Origin: Mixta sp031457955
GTDB taxonomy: Bacteria; Pseudomonadota; Gammaproteobacteria; Enterobacterales; Enterobacteriaceae
Direction of reading: 5' to 3'
Assembly (NCBI RefSeq): GCF_031457955.1
Contig: NZ_JAVDXN010000005.1
Span: 62,001-126,000 of the forward strand
Length of the DNA stretch: 64,000 bases
This document shows positions 7,742 to 16,517 of this stretch, one piece after another. The notes under the pieces are model-generated. The model searched no databases. It worked only from the letters and a program-made list of their open reading frames with translations, and was not told the origin of the DNA. Every line of letters begins with the position of its first letter. The stretch's first letter is position 1. The translations under genes were made by a program, and so were the position numbers.

Positions 7742-10700
7742 ATGGCTGACATTATGCGTCCTATTCCCTTTAGTGAGCTACTGACGCGTATCTGTGCCGA
7801 ATATGAAGAGGAACAAAGCATTTTCGGCATCCCTGAAAGCGAATTTTATGTCCGTAACCCGGAGAAGCAAATATCCCTGTTTGGCGAAACCTGCGATACG
7901 GCGATTGGCCCGGCGGCGGGACCGCATACGCAGCTGGCGCCCAATATTATTGTCGCCTGGCTGACCGGCGGCAGTTTCATTGAGCTGAAAACGGTACAAA
8001 TTCTCGATCGGCTGGAGCTGGAGAAACCCTGTATTGATTCCAGCGATGAGGCGTTTAATACCGAATGGTCTACTGAATTTACCCTGGCGAAAGCGTGGGA
8101 TGAATATCTCAAAGCCTGGTTTGCGCTCTGGCTGCTGGAGGCGCTGCTGTCGCCGCGTCATGCCGGTCAGGGCCGCTCGTTTATCTTTAATATGAGCGTG
8201 GGTTACGATCTCAAAGGCATCACTCAGCCGCCAATGCAGAAATTCATCAATGAGATGCTGGATGCCGGTCACACCGAGAAATTTAACCGCTATCGTCAGG
8301 AGCTGGCGCAGTTTATTCAGCGCGGCGGCTGGCGTTTACTGGCTAAAGCCACGCCCGCCGTGCTGCAACAGCTCACAGAAACCATCCATCCGCACCTGGT
8401 GCGCAGCGTCATGCTCTCAACCATGCATGGCTGCCCGCCCGATGAAATTGAATCGATCTGCCGCTATATGCTGACAGAGAAAAAGATTCACACCTTCGTC
8501 AAACTCAATCCTACGCTGCTAGGTTACGGGAAGGTGCGCACTATTCTTGATGGCAACGGCTTTGACTATATTGAGCTGGATGAAGAGGCCTTCAGCCACG
8601 ATCTCCAGCTGGCGCAGGCGCTGGCGATGCTGGAACGCCTGATGGCGCTGGCTCAGGAAAAGCAGCTTAGTTTCGGCGTCAAACTCACCAACACGCTGGG
8701 CACCCGCAACCATAAAAAACGCCTGCCGGGCGATGAAATGTATATGTCCGGGCGGGCGCTCTTTCCGCTGTCGATAAACGTGGCGGCGCTGCTTTCACGT
8801 CATTTTCACGGGCAGCTGCCCATCTCTTATTCAGGCGGCGCCAGCCAGTACAATATCTGCGATATTTTCGCCACCGGCATTCAGCCCATTACCATGGCAA
8901 CGGATTTGCTGAAGCCGGGCGGGTATTTACGTATGGCGGCCTGCGCCCGGCTGCTGGATAGCAGCGTGCCGCGTCAGGCGCCAGGGATCGACGTCGAACG
9001 GCTTAACGCGCTCGCCAGTCAGTCGCTGGAAGTGGCATGGGCGCAAAAAAGCTGGAAGGGGCAAGCGGAAATTGATGCGGGCGGGCCGCTGCCGCTTACC
9101 GACTGCTATATCGCCCCCTGCGTGACCGCCTGCGCCATTAAACAAGATATTCCGGAATATCTGCGGCTGGCCGGAGAAGGGCGTTATGTCGATGCGCTGT
9201 CATTGATTTATCAGCGTAATGCGCTGCCTTCGATTACCGGTCATATCTGCGATCATCAGTGTCAGTACAACTGTACGCGGCTGGATTACGACAACGCGCT
9301 CAATATTCGCCAGATCAAAAAAATCGTGCGTGAAAAAGGATGGGAAGGCTACCGTCAGCGCTGGCATAAGCCCGCCGGTTCGGGCACCAAACATCCGGTT
9401 GCGGTGATTGGCGCGGGGCCCGCCGGTCTGGCCGCGGGCTATTTTCTGGCGCGAGCCGGTCATCCGGTCACGCTATTTGAACGTGAAGAGAACGCAGGCG
9501 GCATCGTCAGAAATATCGTGCCACGGTTTCGCATTCCCGCTGAGCTGGTTGAACAGGATATCGCTTTTATCGCCGAACACGGCGTGAAATTCGTCTATGG
9601 CTGTGGGGAAGGGATAACGCCCGCCACGCTGAAGCAGCAGGGGTTCCACTATGTCTGCATCGCGACGGGCGCGGGCAGCAGCAACCGGCTATCGCTTGCA
9701 GGCGATAACCCCAACGTTTTGCCCTCCTTCCAGTTTCTGCGTCAGTTTAATCAGCACCGGGTTGCGCTGCATGGCGACATCGCCGTGGTGGGAGCGGGGA
9801 ATACCGCGATGGACTGCGCCCGCGCCGCGCTGCGGCTTGAAGGCGTGAAGAGCGCAACCATTATCTATCGCCGTCAGCCAGAGGATATGCCCGCCTGGCC
9901 GGAGGAAATCGCTGAAGCCAGAGCCGAAGGCGTGACCTTTATGACGCTGGTTAATCCGGAACGTTACGATCCTGATGGAACGCTGCAGCTACGCATCATG
10001 CAGCCCGGCGAGCCGGATAAGGATGGCCGTCGTCGTCCTGTCGCCACGGAACGGACGCTGACACATCATTTCGACGCGTTGATTACCGCTACCGGCGAAA
10101 AAAACGATGAACAGCTGTTACAGCAGTTTGGCCTGACGCCGAAGCGTGACGGGATACCTGACATCAATCCGGCAACGCTGGAAACCGCCATAGAGAACGT
10201 CTTTCTGATTGGCGATGTGCAAAGCGGCCCGGCCTCTATCGTGGCGGCCATCGGCGGCGCGCGTAAGGCCTGCGATGCTATCCTGGCGCGAGAAAATATC
10301 CGCAGCGATACGCCGCCTTATTATCTGAATACCGATCCGCGTGAAGTGTATGCGCGCAAAGGGCGCATTGCGCTGCGCCAGCTCGCTTCTGATGCGCCCG
10401 ATGCCTTTGCCCGTCAGGAGGCGGCGCGCTGTCTCTCTTGCAACTACGTCTGCAGCAAGTGCGTTGATGTCTGCCCGAATCGGGCAAATGTCGCCATCGC
10501 CGTGCCGGGCTTTAACAGCCGCCAGCAGATTTTGCATCTGGACGCGTTGTGTAATGAGTGCGGTAACTGCGCGCAGTTCTGCCCATGGCAGGGCAAACCC
10601 TATACCGACAAGATCACCCTATTTAGCCTGGCGCAGGATTTTAATAACAGCAGCAATCCTGGTTTCCTGCTGGGCAAAGAGGAGATTCGTATCCGCCACG

Positions 10701-10837
10701 ACGGCAAGGTATGGCAGCTGAAGCTGAATGCGCAGCGACAAATCGTCGATCTGCCGGAAACGCTGGCCGGGATGGCCGCGATTATCGATTACATCCGACA
10801 GCATCACGCTTACTTATTAGGCACCGTGGAGGAATAA
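7742..10837 (+). CDS. ygfK: YgfK, iron-sulfur flavoprotein oxidoreductase
   Basis: 1031 residues (E. coli YgfK about 1030) with close similarity throughout. Three parts are visible: an N-terminal 450-residue dihydroorotate-dehydrogenase-like region (GETCDTAIGPAAGPHTQLA); a GltD/NADPH-glutamate-synthase-small-subunit-like region with Fe-S cysteines (CYIAPC, CDHQCQYNC) and two dinucleotide folds (VIGAGPAGLAAGY near residue 556, VVGAGNTAMDCARA); and a C-terminal ferredoxin-like region (CLSCNYVCSKCVDVCP, CNECGNCAQFCP). E. coli YgfK was first annotated as a selenate reductase; genome context and recent work place it in anaerobic purine ring reduction or oxidation. SD AAGGAG precedes the ATG. Its stop is 1 bp from the ssnA start. 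Confidence 0.93.
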   Translation: MADIMRPIPFSELLTRICAEYEEEQSIFGIPESEFYVRNPEKQISLFGETCDTAIGPAAGPHTQLAPNIIVAWLTGGSFIELKTVQILDRLELEKPCIDSSDEAFNTEWSTEFTLAKAWDEYLKAWFALWLLEALLSPRHAGQGRSFIFNMSVGYDLKGITQPPMQKFINEMLDAGHTEKFNRYRQELAQFIQRGGWRLLAKATPAVLQQLTETIHPHLVRSVMLSTMHGCPPDEIESICRYMLTEKKIHTFVKLNPTLLGYGKVRTILDGNGFDYIELDEEAFSHDLQLAQALAMLERLMALAQEKQLSFGVKLTNTLGTRNHKKRLPGDEMYMSGRALFPLSINVAALLSRHFHGQLPISYSGGASQYNICDIFATGIQPITMATDLLKPGGYLRMAACARLLDSSVPRQAPGIDVERLNALASQSLEVAWAQKSWKGQAEIDAGGPLPLTDCYIAPCVTACAIKQDIPEYLRLAGEGRYVDALSLIYQRNALPSITGHICDHQCQYNCTRLDYDNALNIRQIKKIVREKGWEGYRQRWHKPAGSGTKHPVAVIGAGPAGLAAGYFLARAGHPVTLFEREENAGGIVRNIVPRFRIPAELVEQDIAFIAEHGVKFVYGCGEGITPATLKQQGFHYVCIATGAGSSNRLSLAGDNPNVLPSFQFLRQFNQHRVALHGDIAVVGAGNTAMDCARAALRLEGVKSATIIYRRQPEDMPAWPEEIAEARAEGVTFMTLVNPERYDPDGTLQLRIMQPGEPDKDGRRRPVATERTLTHHFDALITATGEKNDEQLLQQFGLTPKRDGIPDINPATLETAIENVFLIGDVQSGPASIVAAIGGARKACDAILARENIRSDTPPYYLNTDPREVYARKGRIALRQLASDAPDAFARQEAARCLSCNYVCSKCVDVCPNRANVAIAVPGFNSRQQILHLDALCNECGNCAQFCPWQGKPYTDKITLFSLAQDFNNSSNPGFLLGKEEIRIRHDGKVWQLKLNAQRQIVDLPETLAGMAAIIDYIRQHHAYLLGTVEE

Positions 10838-10838
10838 T

Positions 10839-12164
10839 ATGCTGCTACTCAAAAATTGTACCGCCGTTGAGCTGTTTCCCGCTTCGGTTAAACCCGCAAC
10901 GGATATCGTGATTGCCGACGATAAAATAGTGGCGTTGGGCGAAAACCTGGCCGGGCGCTATACGCAAGCAACGGTCAAAGAGATGCATGGCAAGCTGGTT
11001 ATGCCGGGGCTGGTTTGCGCACATAATCACTTCTATTCGGGACTGTCGCGCGGCGTAATGGCACCGATTGGCCCATGCCCGGATTTTATCTCCACCTTAA
11101 AAAACCTCTGGTGGCGTCTCGATCGGGCGTTGGATGAAGAGTCGCTCTATTACAGCGGCGTGATCTGCTCGCTGGAAGCGATCAAAAACGGCTGCACCGC
11201 CGTGATCGATCACCACGCTTCACCCGCTTTTATCAAAGGCTCGCTGGCGGTGCTGCGCGAGGCGTTTATTCACGTCGGCCTGCGCGGTATGATTTGTTTT
11301 GAGACCACCGATCGTAACGGCGGGCAGGCGGAGCTGCTGGCGGGAATCAAAGAAAACAGCGATTTTGCGCAGCTGATCGATCGGGAAAAACGACGGCATC
11401 CGCAGCGTTATCTGGTGGAGGCGCATATCGGCGCGCATGCGCCTTTCACCGTGCCGGATATCGGGCTGGAGCATCTTGCCGCCGCCTGTGAAGCAACCGG
11501 ACGCGGGCTGCACATCCACGTGGCTGAAGATCGCTACGATGTCTCACACAGCCATGATAAATATGGTCTGGATCCGCTGGTGCGCCTCGATAAGTTTGGC
11601 CTGCTCAGTGAAAAAACCGTGATAGCGCATGGGCTGTGGCTGTCGCCGCAGGAAGTGGCGCTGTTAAACCAGCGCAATGCGTTCCTGGTGCATAACGCCC
11701 GCTCCAATATGAATAATCACGTTGGCTACAATGCTCATCTGCCTGCGGTGAAATGGGCGGCGCTGGGCACGGACGGCATCGGCTCCGATATGCTGGAAGA
11801 GTTAAAATTTGCCTGGTTTAAACATCGCGATGCGGGCGGTCTGGAGAGCACCGATAAATTTTTACAGATGCTTTATAACGGCAACCTGCTGCTGGAGCGT
11901 AACTTCGGTCAGCCTTTTGGGCGTCTGGCGGCGGGTTATACCGCCGATCTGACGGTCTTTGACTACGCCGCCCCAACGCCGCTCTGTGCGGAAAACCTCG
12001 CCGGGCATCTGGCTTTCGGCATGAGCAGCAGCAGCGTCGACAGCGTGTTTGTCGCCGGACAAGCCGTTTATCAGGATAAAGCCTTTGTGCTGGATGTCGC
12101 GCCGCTGTATGAAAAAGCCCGTATCGCGGCGCAAAAAATGTGGCGGCGTATGGCTGCTTTATAA
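10839..12164 (+). CDS. ssnA: SsnA amidohydrolase (chlorohydrolase/TRZ family)
   Basis: 441 residues, E. coli SsnA-like over its length. Amidohydrolase metal motif HNHF (H62, H64), then EAHIGAHAPF, HIHVAEDRYD and LGTDGIGSD supply the remaining metal and catalytic positions. The family includes guanine deaminase and atrazine chlorohydrolase; in this cluster SsnA is expected to open or deaminate a purine-derived ring. It follows ygfK with a 1-bp gap, so the two are translated together, and a terminator follows. Confidence 0.92.
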   Translation: MLLLKNCTAVELFPASVKPATDIVIADDKIVALGENLAGRYTQATVKEMHGKLVMPGLVCAHNHFYSGLSRGVMAPIGPCPDFISTLKNLWWRLDRALDEESLYYSGVICSLEAIKNGCTAVIDHHASPAFIKGSLAVLREAFIHVGLRGMICFETTDRNGGQAELLAGIKENSDFAQLIDREKRRHPQRYLVEAHIGAHAPFTVPDIGLEHLAAACEATGRGLHIHVAEDRYDVSHSHDKYGLDPLVRLDKFGLLSEKTVIAHGLWLSPQEVALLNQRNAFLVHNARSNMNNHVGYNAHLPAVKWAALGTDGIGSDMLEELKFAWFKHRDAGGLESTDKFLQMLYNGNLLLERNFGQPFGRLAAGYTADLTVFDYAAPTPLCAENLAGHLAFGMSSSSVDSVFVAGQAVYQDKAFVLDVAPLYEKARIAAQKMWRRMAAL

Positions 12165-12203
12165 ACGCTTTTGCGGCGCGTAGCCGTTCTGCTATCTCCC
12201 TCT

Positions 12204-12241
12204 GCGGCGTCACCTCGCTTTCACGACGCCGCCTTTTTTTC
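12204..12241 (+). terminator. rho-independent terminator after ssnA
   Basis: GCGGCGTC (12204-12211) pairs with GACGCCGC (12225-12232), followed by C and seven T. It ends the ygfK-ssnA transcript 40 bp past the stop codon. Confidence 0.8.
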
Positions 12242-12335
12242 TCATTCGTTAGCCTTTCCCGCCGTTTATCTCTCGACTTATTTCCTGTTGCTGCGGGAAA
12301 GCGTTTTTATCGCGCTGGCGGAGGCTATTGCGGAA

Positions 12336-12362
12336 TGAGAAGCCACTTCTCAAAGTGAGAAA
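12336..12362. promoter_or_regulatory. overlapping activator palindromes upstream of uacT
   Basis: TGAGAAG-CCA-CTTCTCA (12336-12352) overlaps CTTCTCA-AAG-TGAGAAA (12346-12362). Both are the same half-site in alternating orientation; the second matches the ygfK site. They are about 158 bp upstream of the uacT sigma54 -24 element. Confidence 0.6.
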
Positions 12363-12510
12363 CGAGGGTGATGTTTTCGCCGCCGATGTCAGCATCGCAA
12401 TGAAAAAAGACGCTGTTTTGCTGGCGTGCGTCCCCGCTTTTAGCCCTTTCCCACGCTAACTCGTGATGTTCTTCACAGATACCTTTTTACCTTCGGGCTT
12501 TGCCCAATTC

Positions 12511-12526
12511 TGGCACGCCTTACGCA
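12511..12526 (+). promoter_or_regulatory. sigma54 promoter of uacT-fdhF
   Basis: TGGCACGCCTTACGCA: the -24 block TGGCACG is exact and GC at -12 is present (ACGCA for TTGCA), spacing correct. It is 118 bp upstream of the uacT start, leaving a long leader. Confidence 0.65.
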
Positions 12527-12549
12527 TTAACCCAGCCATGCGCGCAACA

Positions 12550-12630
12550 TCCTGATGGCAACATCAGATCAGGGAGGCAAAGGCCTTCGAATCGTAGCTC
12601 CTGACAAACTACGTAGGGGAGCCGTACAAA
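12550..12630 (+). promoter_or_regulatory. structured 5' leader of uacT, possible purine riboswitch
   Basis: The leader folds well by eye: CTGATG-GCAA-CATCAG is a six-pair stem with a GNRA tetraloop (12552-12567); CGTAG and CTACG (12593-12613) pair around a loop containing CTCCTGACAAA; and that loop can instead pair with upstream TCAGGGAG or downstream GGGGAGC. Such mutually exclusive pairings are typical of riboswitches. The NMT1 (xanthine) riboswitch class senses xanthine and urate and sits before such permeases, but I cannot match its consensus from memory. Confidence 0.4.
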
Positions 12631-12643
12631 AGAGAACTGGTTT

Positions 12644-14113
12644 ATGAAAGCATCCGCTCCATCTGCATTAAGCCCGCAAATCGTCTCATCTCCCGTGGAT
12701 GAGGTGTTGCCCATTACCCAGATGTTCCTTTATGGACTGCAACATGTATTAGTGATGTACGCCGGTGCGGTCGCGGTTCCGTTGGTGATAGGCAGCGCTG
12801 TCGGGCTACCTGAACAGCATATCATTCTGCTTATTAGCACCGATTTATTTATCTGCGGCGCGGCGACGCTGGTGCAATCGCTGGGTGTCGGACGCTGGCT
12901 GGGCTGTAAGCTCCCTTTGATTCAGGGCTGCACCTTCGCTGCGCTGATCCCCATGGTGCTGATCGGCAAGGAGTACGGCCTTGGCGCCATCTCCGGGGCG
13001 GTGATTGTCGCCGGGGTTTTTATTCTGCTCTGCGCGCCCTGGATCAGCCGGTTAATCCGCTTTTTTCCCAAGGTGGTGATGGGATCTATTGTGACGCTGA
13101 TCGGCCTGTCAATTATGCCGGTTGCTGGCGGCTGGGTCGGTGGCGGCAGTAGCGACATGAGTGATTTCGGCAATCTGCTTTCGCTATTAATGGCGGCGAT
13201 TACCCTGGTGATCATTCTCAATCTTTATACCTTTGCGACCGGCATGATTAAAAATATTGCCGTGCTGATCGGTCTGGTTGCCGGAACGGTGATCTGGAAT
13301 CTCTTTATCCCGCTTAATTTTAATCTTGTTTCCGCTACGGGCTGGTTTCATTTACCGCAGTTAATGCATTTTGCCCGACCTGAGTTTCATCTTCTGCCGG
13401 TTGCGCTGCTCTCAATGGTGATGGTGGTGGTGATGGTAGAAACCATGTCTTCGTTAATGGCGACGGGCGATATTGTCGGTAAAAACGTGGACGCCGTTAT
13501 GCTACGCAACGGCCTGAATACCTGCGGGCTGGCGACCGTGGTTTGCGGTTTCTTTAATCTCTTTCCGTATGCCGCTTTTGCGCAAAACGTTGGCCTGATC
13601 GGTTTAACCGGCGTACGTAGCCGCTTTGTCGTCTCGCTCTCCGGCGGGATCCTGATGGTCATGGGCCTCTGCGCCAAAATGGCGGCGCTGGTGGTGCTGA
13701 TCCCGAAACCCGTACTGGGCGGCGCAGGCATTGTGATGTTTGGCATGGTTGCCGTATCCGGCATCCGTACGCTGGGCCAGGTGGATTACCGCAATAACAA
13801 TAATGGCCTGGTGGTGGCGCTGACCTTAGGGCTGGGCATGATGCCGGTGCTGGTTCCCGGCCTGTTCACGCAGTTTCCTTCGATGTTACAGCTGTTTATG
13901 CACAGCGGTATCACCATCGGCACCTTGATCGCGATTGTCGCCAACCTGACGCTTAACGGCATCGTGCATCCGAAAGCCGCCAAAGAGATGCCGGTTCCCG
14001 ATCCGCTGCCGCCCAGTGCCGCCGCGCGTAACGTCGCTGTGCGTACCGTGCGGATGTGGCTATTGGTTCGCAAGGTGCAAAAAGAACAGCAGCAGTTGAA
14101 AAACAGGGGATAG
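12644..14113 (+). CDS. uacT: UacT/YgfU-type urate/xanthine permease
   Basis: 489 residues of the NAT/NCS2 nucleobase-ascorbate transporter family with about 12-14 hydrophobic segments in the inner membrane. The N-terminal LQHVLVMYAGAVAVPL and the QNVGLIGLTGVRSR segment (family motif region) are conserved, and the C-terminus VRTVRMWLLVRKVQK closely resembles that of E. coli UacT (YgfU), a proton-linked urate permease. Substrate therefore most likely urate and/or xanthine. It starts a sigma54-driven unit with the small ORF and fdhF, 2 bp before the former. Confidence 0.88.
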   Translation: MKASAPSALSPQIVSSPVDEVLPITQMFLYGLQHVLVMYAGAVAVPLVIGSAVGLPEQHIILLISTDLFICGAATLVQSLGVGRWLGCKLPLIQGCTFAALIPMVLIGKEYGLGAISGAVIVAGVFILLCAPWISRLIRFFPKVVMGSIVTLIGLSIMPVAGGWVGGGSSDMSDFGNLLSLLMAAITLVIILNLYTFATGMIKNIAVLIGLVAGTVIWNLFIPLNFNLVSATGWFHLPQLMHFARPEFHLLPVALLSMVMVVVMVETMSSLMATGDIVGKNVDAVMLRNGLNTCGLATVVCGFFNLFPYAAFAQNVGLIGLTGVRSRFVVSLSGGILMVMGLCAKMAALVVLIPKPVLGGAGIVMFGMVAVSGIRTLGQVDYRNNNNGLVVALTLGLGMMPVLVPGLFTQFPSMLQLFMHSGITIGTLIAIVANLTLNGIVHPKAAKEMPVPDPLPPSAAARNVAVRTVRMWLLVRKVQKEQQQLKNRG

Positions 14114-14115
14114 CC

Positions 14116-14244
14116 ATGTTGCTGCGTATTTTTCTGGCGACCGTATGGCTGTTTCTGCTGGCGCTGCCGCCAGTACAGAGCGCAGTAGCATCAGGGATCG
14201 GTCAGCGCTTTAGCTATTTACTGCTGTTTAATCTGGCATGGTGA
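14116..14244 (+). CDS. 42-residue hydrophobic protein between uacT and fdhF
   Basis: ATG at 14116, 2 bp after the uacT stop and preceded by AGGGG, opens 42 codons ending 13 bp before fdhF. The product is nearly one membrane segment (MLLRIFLATVWLFLLALPP) followed by a short polar stretch and a second hydrophobic patch (YLLLFNLAW). No family recognised. Tight spacing on both sides suggests a real small membrane protein of the uacT-fdhF unit, perhaps a coupling peptide; it could also be a leftover of a larger gene. Confidence 0.5.
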   Translation: MLLRIFLATVWLFLLALPPVQSAVASGIGQRFSYLLLFNLAW

Positions 14245-14257
14245 AACGGGGCCTCTT

Positions 14258-16405
14258 ATGAAAAAAATTACCACGGTATGTCCTTATTGCGCATCGGGCT
14301 GCAAGCTGAAGCTGGTGGTGGATGAGGGTAAAATTATTCGCGCGGAAGCGGCGATGGGGAAAAATAACCAGGGCACGCTCTGCCTGAAAGGCTATTACGG
14401 CTGGGATTTTATCCATGATACCCAGCTGCTTACGCCGCGCCTGCGCACGCCAATGATACGTCGTCAGCGCGGCGGCAAGCTGGAGGCGGTCAGCTGGAAT
14501 GAAGCGCTGGATTACGTCGCTGAGCAACTCAGCAGGATCAAGGACAAATATGGCCCCGATGCGATCCAGACCACCGGATCGTCACGTGGCACCGGTAATG
14601 AAACTAACTACGTGATGCAAAAATTTACCCGTGCGGTTATCGGGACGAATAATGTGGATTGCTGCGCACGTGCCTGCCACAGCCCGTCGGTGGCAGGTTT
14701 GCAGCAGTCGATCGGCAACGGCGCGATGAGTAACGCGATAACCGAAATCGATGGGACAGATTTGGTCTTTATCTTTGGCTATAACCCGGCAGATTCACAT
14801 CCTATCGTGGCCAATCATATTCTTAATGCTAAACGTAACGGGGCCAAAATCATCGTTTGCGATCCGCGCAAAATCGAAACGGCAAAGATTGCCGATATGT
14901 ATATTGCGTTGCGTAACGGTTCCAACATTGCGCTGCTTAACGCTCTTGCGCAGGTGATTATTGCCGAAGATCTCTATGACAAAGCGTTTGTTGCCGCGCG
15001 TTCTGAAGGCTTTGCGGCTTTTTGTGAGGTGGTCGCCGCTTATACTCCGGAGTCGGTAGAAAACATCACCGGCGTTAGCGCGCAAGAGATCCGCCAGTGT
15101 GCTCGTTTATATGCCACGGCGAAAACGGCAACCATCCTTTGGGGAATGGGCGTTACTCAATTCTATCAGGGCGTAGAAACCGTGCGAGCGCTTACCAGCC
15201 TGGCGATTCTTACCGGTAATCTGGGCAAGCCGCACGTTGGCGTGGGGCCTGTGCGCGGGCAAAATAATGTGCAGGGCGCCTGCGATATGGGGGTTTTGCC
15301 TAATACCTATCCAGGCTATCAATCGGTTAGCGATGCGGCTAACCGTGAAAAGTTTGCCCGCGCGTGGGGAGTCGACAGCCTGCCAGCGCACCCCGGCTAC
15401 TGTAGCAGCGAACTGCCGCATCGGGTTGCAAAAGGGGAGGTGCATGCGGCCTACATTATGGGGGAAGACCCCTTGCAAACCGACGCCGAGCTGGCAGCGG
15501 TGCGCACGGCCTTTAGCGATCTGGATCTGCTTGTGGTTCAGGATATTTTCATGACCAAAACCGCAGCGGCAGCTGACGTCATTCTGCCTGCGACCTCCTG
15601 GGGCGAGCATGAAGGCGTCTACACCGCGGCCGACCGCGGGTTTCAACGTTTTTTCAAGGCGGTCGAACCGCAGTGGGACTTAAAAACCGACTGGCAAATT
15701 ATCAGCGAAATTGCCACCCGCATGGGCTATCCGATGCACTACAACAATACGCAGGAGATCTGGGATGAGCTGCGGCACCTCTGCCCTGATTTCTATGGCG
15801 CTACCTATGAAAAAATGGGCGAGCTGGGCTATATCCAGTGGCCATGCCGAAGTGAGGATAAGGCCGACCAGGGAACGTCCTGGCTGTTTAAAGATAAATT
15901 CACCACGCCAAATGGCCTGGCGCAGTTCTTCACCTGCGACTGGGCTGCGCCGCAGGATAAGCTTAACGACGAATATCCTATGGTGCTTTCTACGGTACGG
16001 GAGGTGGGCCACTACTCTTGCCGTTCGATGACTGGTAACTGTGCCGCCCTGGTCGCGCTGGCGGATGAGCCAGGCTGTGTGCAGATTAATAATAAGGATG
16101 CCGAACAGCTGGGCATCGAGGATCGGGCGCTGGTATGGATCCATTCGCGCAAGGGTAAGGTCATCAGCCGTGCACAGGTAAACGACCAGACCAACAGAGG
16201 CGCGGTCTATATGACCTATCAGTGGTGGATAGGGGCCTGTAACGAACTGGTGGGCGAGAACCTCAGCCCGATAACCAGAACCCCTGAATATAAATATTGC
16301 GCGGTACGCGTTGAACCCATTGCCGATCAGCGCGCCGCAGAGCAGTATGTCAGCAATGAATATGCGCAGATAAAGCATTACCTAAAAGCGCAGGCGCTGA
16401 ATTAA
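14258..16405 (+). CDS. fdhF: formate dehydrogenase H, cysteine variant
   Basis: 715 residues, the length of E. coli FdhF, with very high similarity. The [4Fe-4S] site is C8, C11, C15 and C42 (CPYCASGC; LCLKG), followed by molybdopterin-bis-MGD binding regions. At residue 140, where E. coli has selenocysteine (TGA), codon 14675-14677 is TGC: C140 followed by H141 (ARAC-H-SPSVAG). The enzyme oxidises formate and passes electrons out; in E. coli it is part of formate hydrogenlyase and is needed for formate-dependent urate degradation. Here it lies with the urate permease, not with hydrogenase genes, so its role is probably purine reduction. The last codons fall in a 40-bp repeat. Confidence 0.92.
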   Translation: MKKITTVCPYCASGCKLKLVVDEGKIIRAEAAMGKNNQGTLCLKGYYGWDFIHDTQLLTPRLRTPMIRRQRGGKLEAVSWNEALDYVAEQLSRIKDKYGPDAIQTTGSSRGTGNETNYVMQKFTRAVIGTNNVDCCARACHSPSVAGLQQSIGNGAMSNAITEIDGTDLVFIFGYNPADSHPIVANHILNAKRNGAKIIVCDPRKIETAKIADMYIALRNGSNIALLNALAQVIIAEDLYDKAFVAARSEGFAAFCEVVAAYTPESVENITGVSAQEIRQCARLYATAKTATILWGMGVTQFYQGVETVRALTSLAILTGNLGKPHVGVGPVRGQNNVQGACDMGVLPNTYPGYQSVSDAANREKFARAWGVDSLPAHPGYCSSELPHRVAKGEVHAAYIMGEDPLQTDAELAAVRTAFSDLDLLVVQDIFMTKTAAAADVILPATSWGEHEGVYTAADRGFQRFFKAVEPQWDLKTDWQIISEIATRMGYPMHYNNTQEIWDELRHLCPDFYGATYEKMGELGYIQWPCRSEDKADQGTSWLFKDKFTTPNGLAQFFTCDWAAPQDKLNDEYPMVLSTVREVGHYSCRSMTGNCAALVALADEPGCVQINNKDAEQLGIEDRALVWIHSRKGKVISRAQVNDQTNRGAVYMTYQWWIGACNELVGENLSPITRTPEYKYCAVRVEPIADQRAAEQYVSNEYAQIKHYLKAQALN

Positions 16406-16490
16406 TCAGAGTGCACTGCTTATAAAAGCACTGACGCTGAATGAATCAGGGTGCATTAGTTATAAAAGCGCAGGCGCTATGAGTTAATCA
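16384..16490. repeat. three tandem copies of a 40-bp repeat
   Basis: Units start AAAAGCGCAGGCGCTGAAT at 16384, 16424 and 16464 (the third is cut after 27 bp). They share AAAAGC..(G/T)(G/A)CGCT, (G/T)AATCA and TAT at the junctions and differ at several positions, so the duplication is not recent. The first copy contains the fdhF stop codon; 40 is not a multiple of three, so expansion would not extend the protein. Confidence 0.8.
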
Positions 16491-16517
16491 CTCATACACC
16501 GGCATCGGAGAGAAGCG

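Noticed and set aside
14675..14677. Possible selenocysteine codon in fdhF
   Set aside because: The codon is TGC, an ordinary cysteine; no TGA readthrough is needed.
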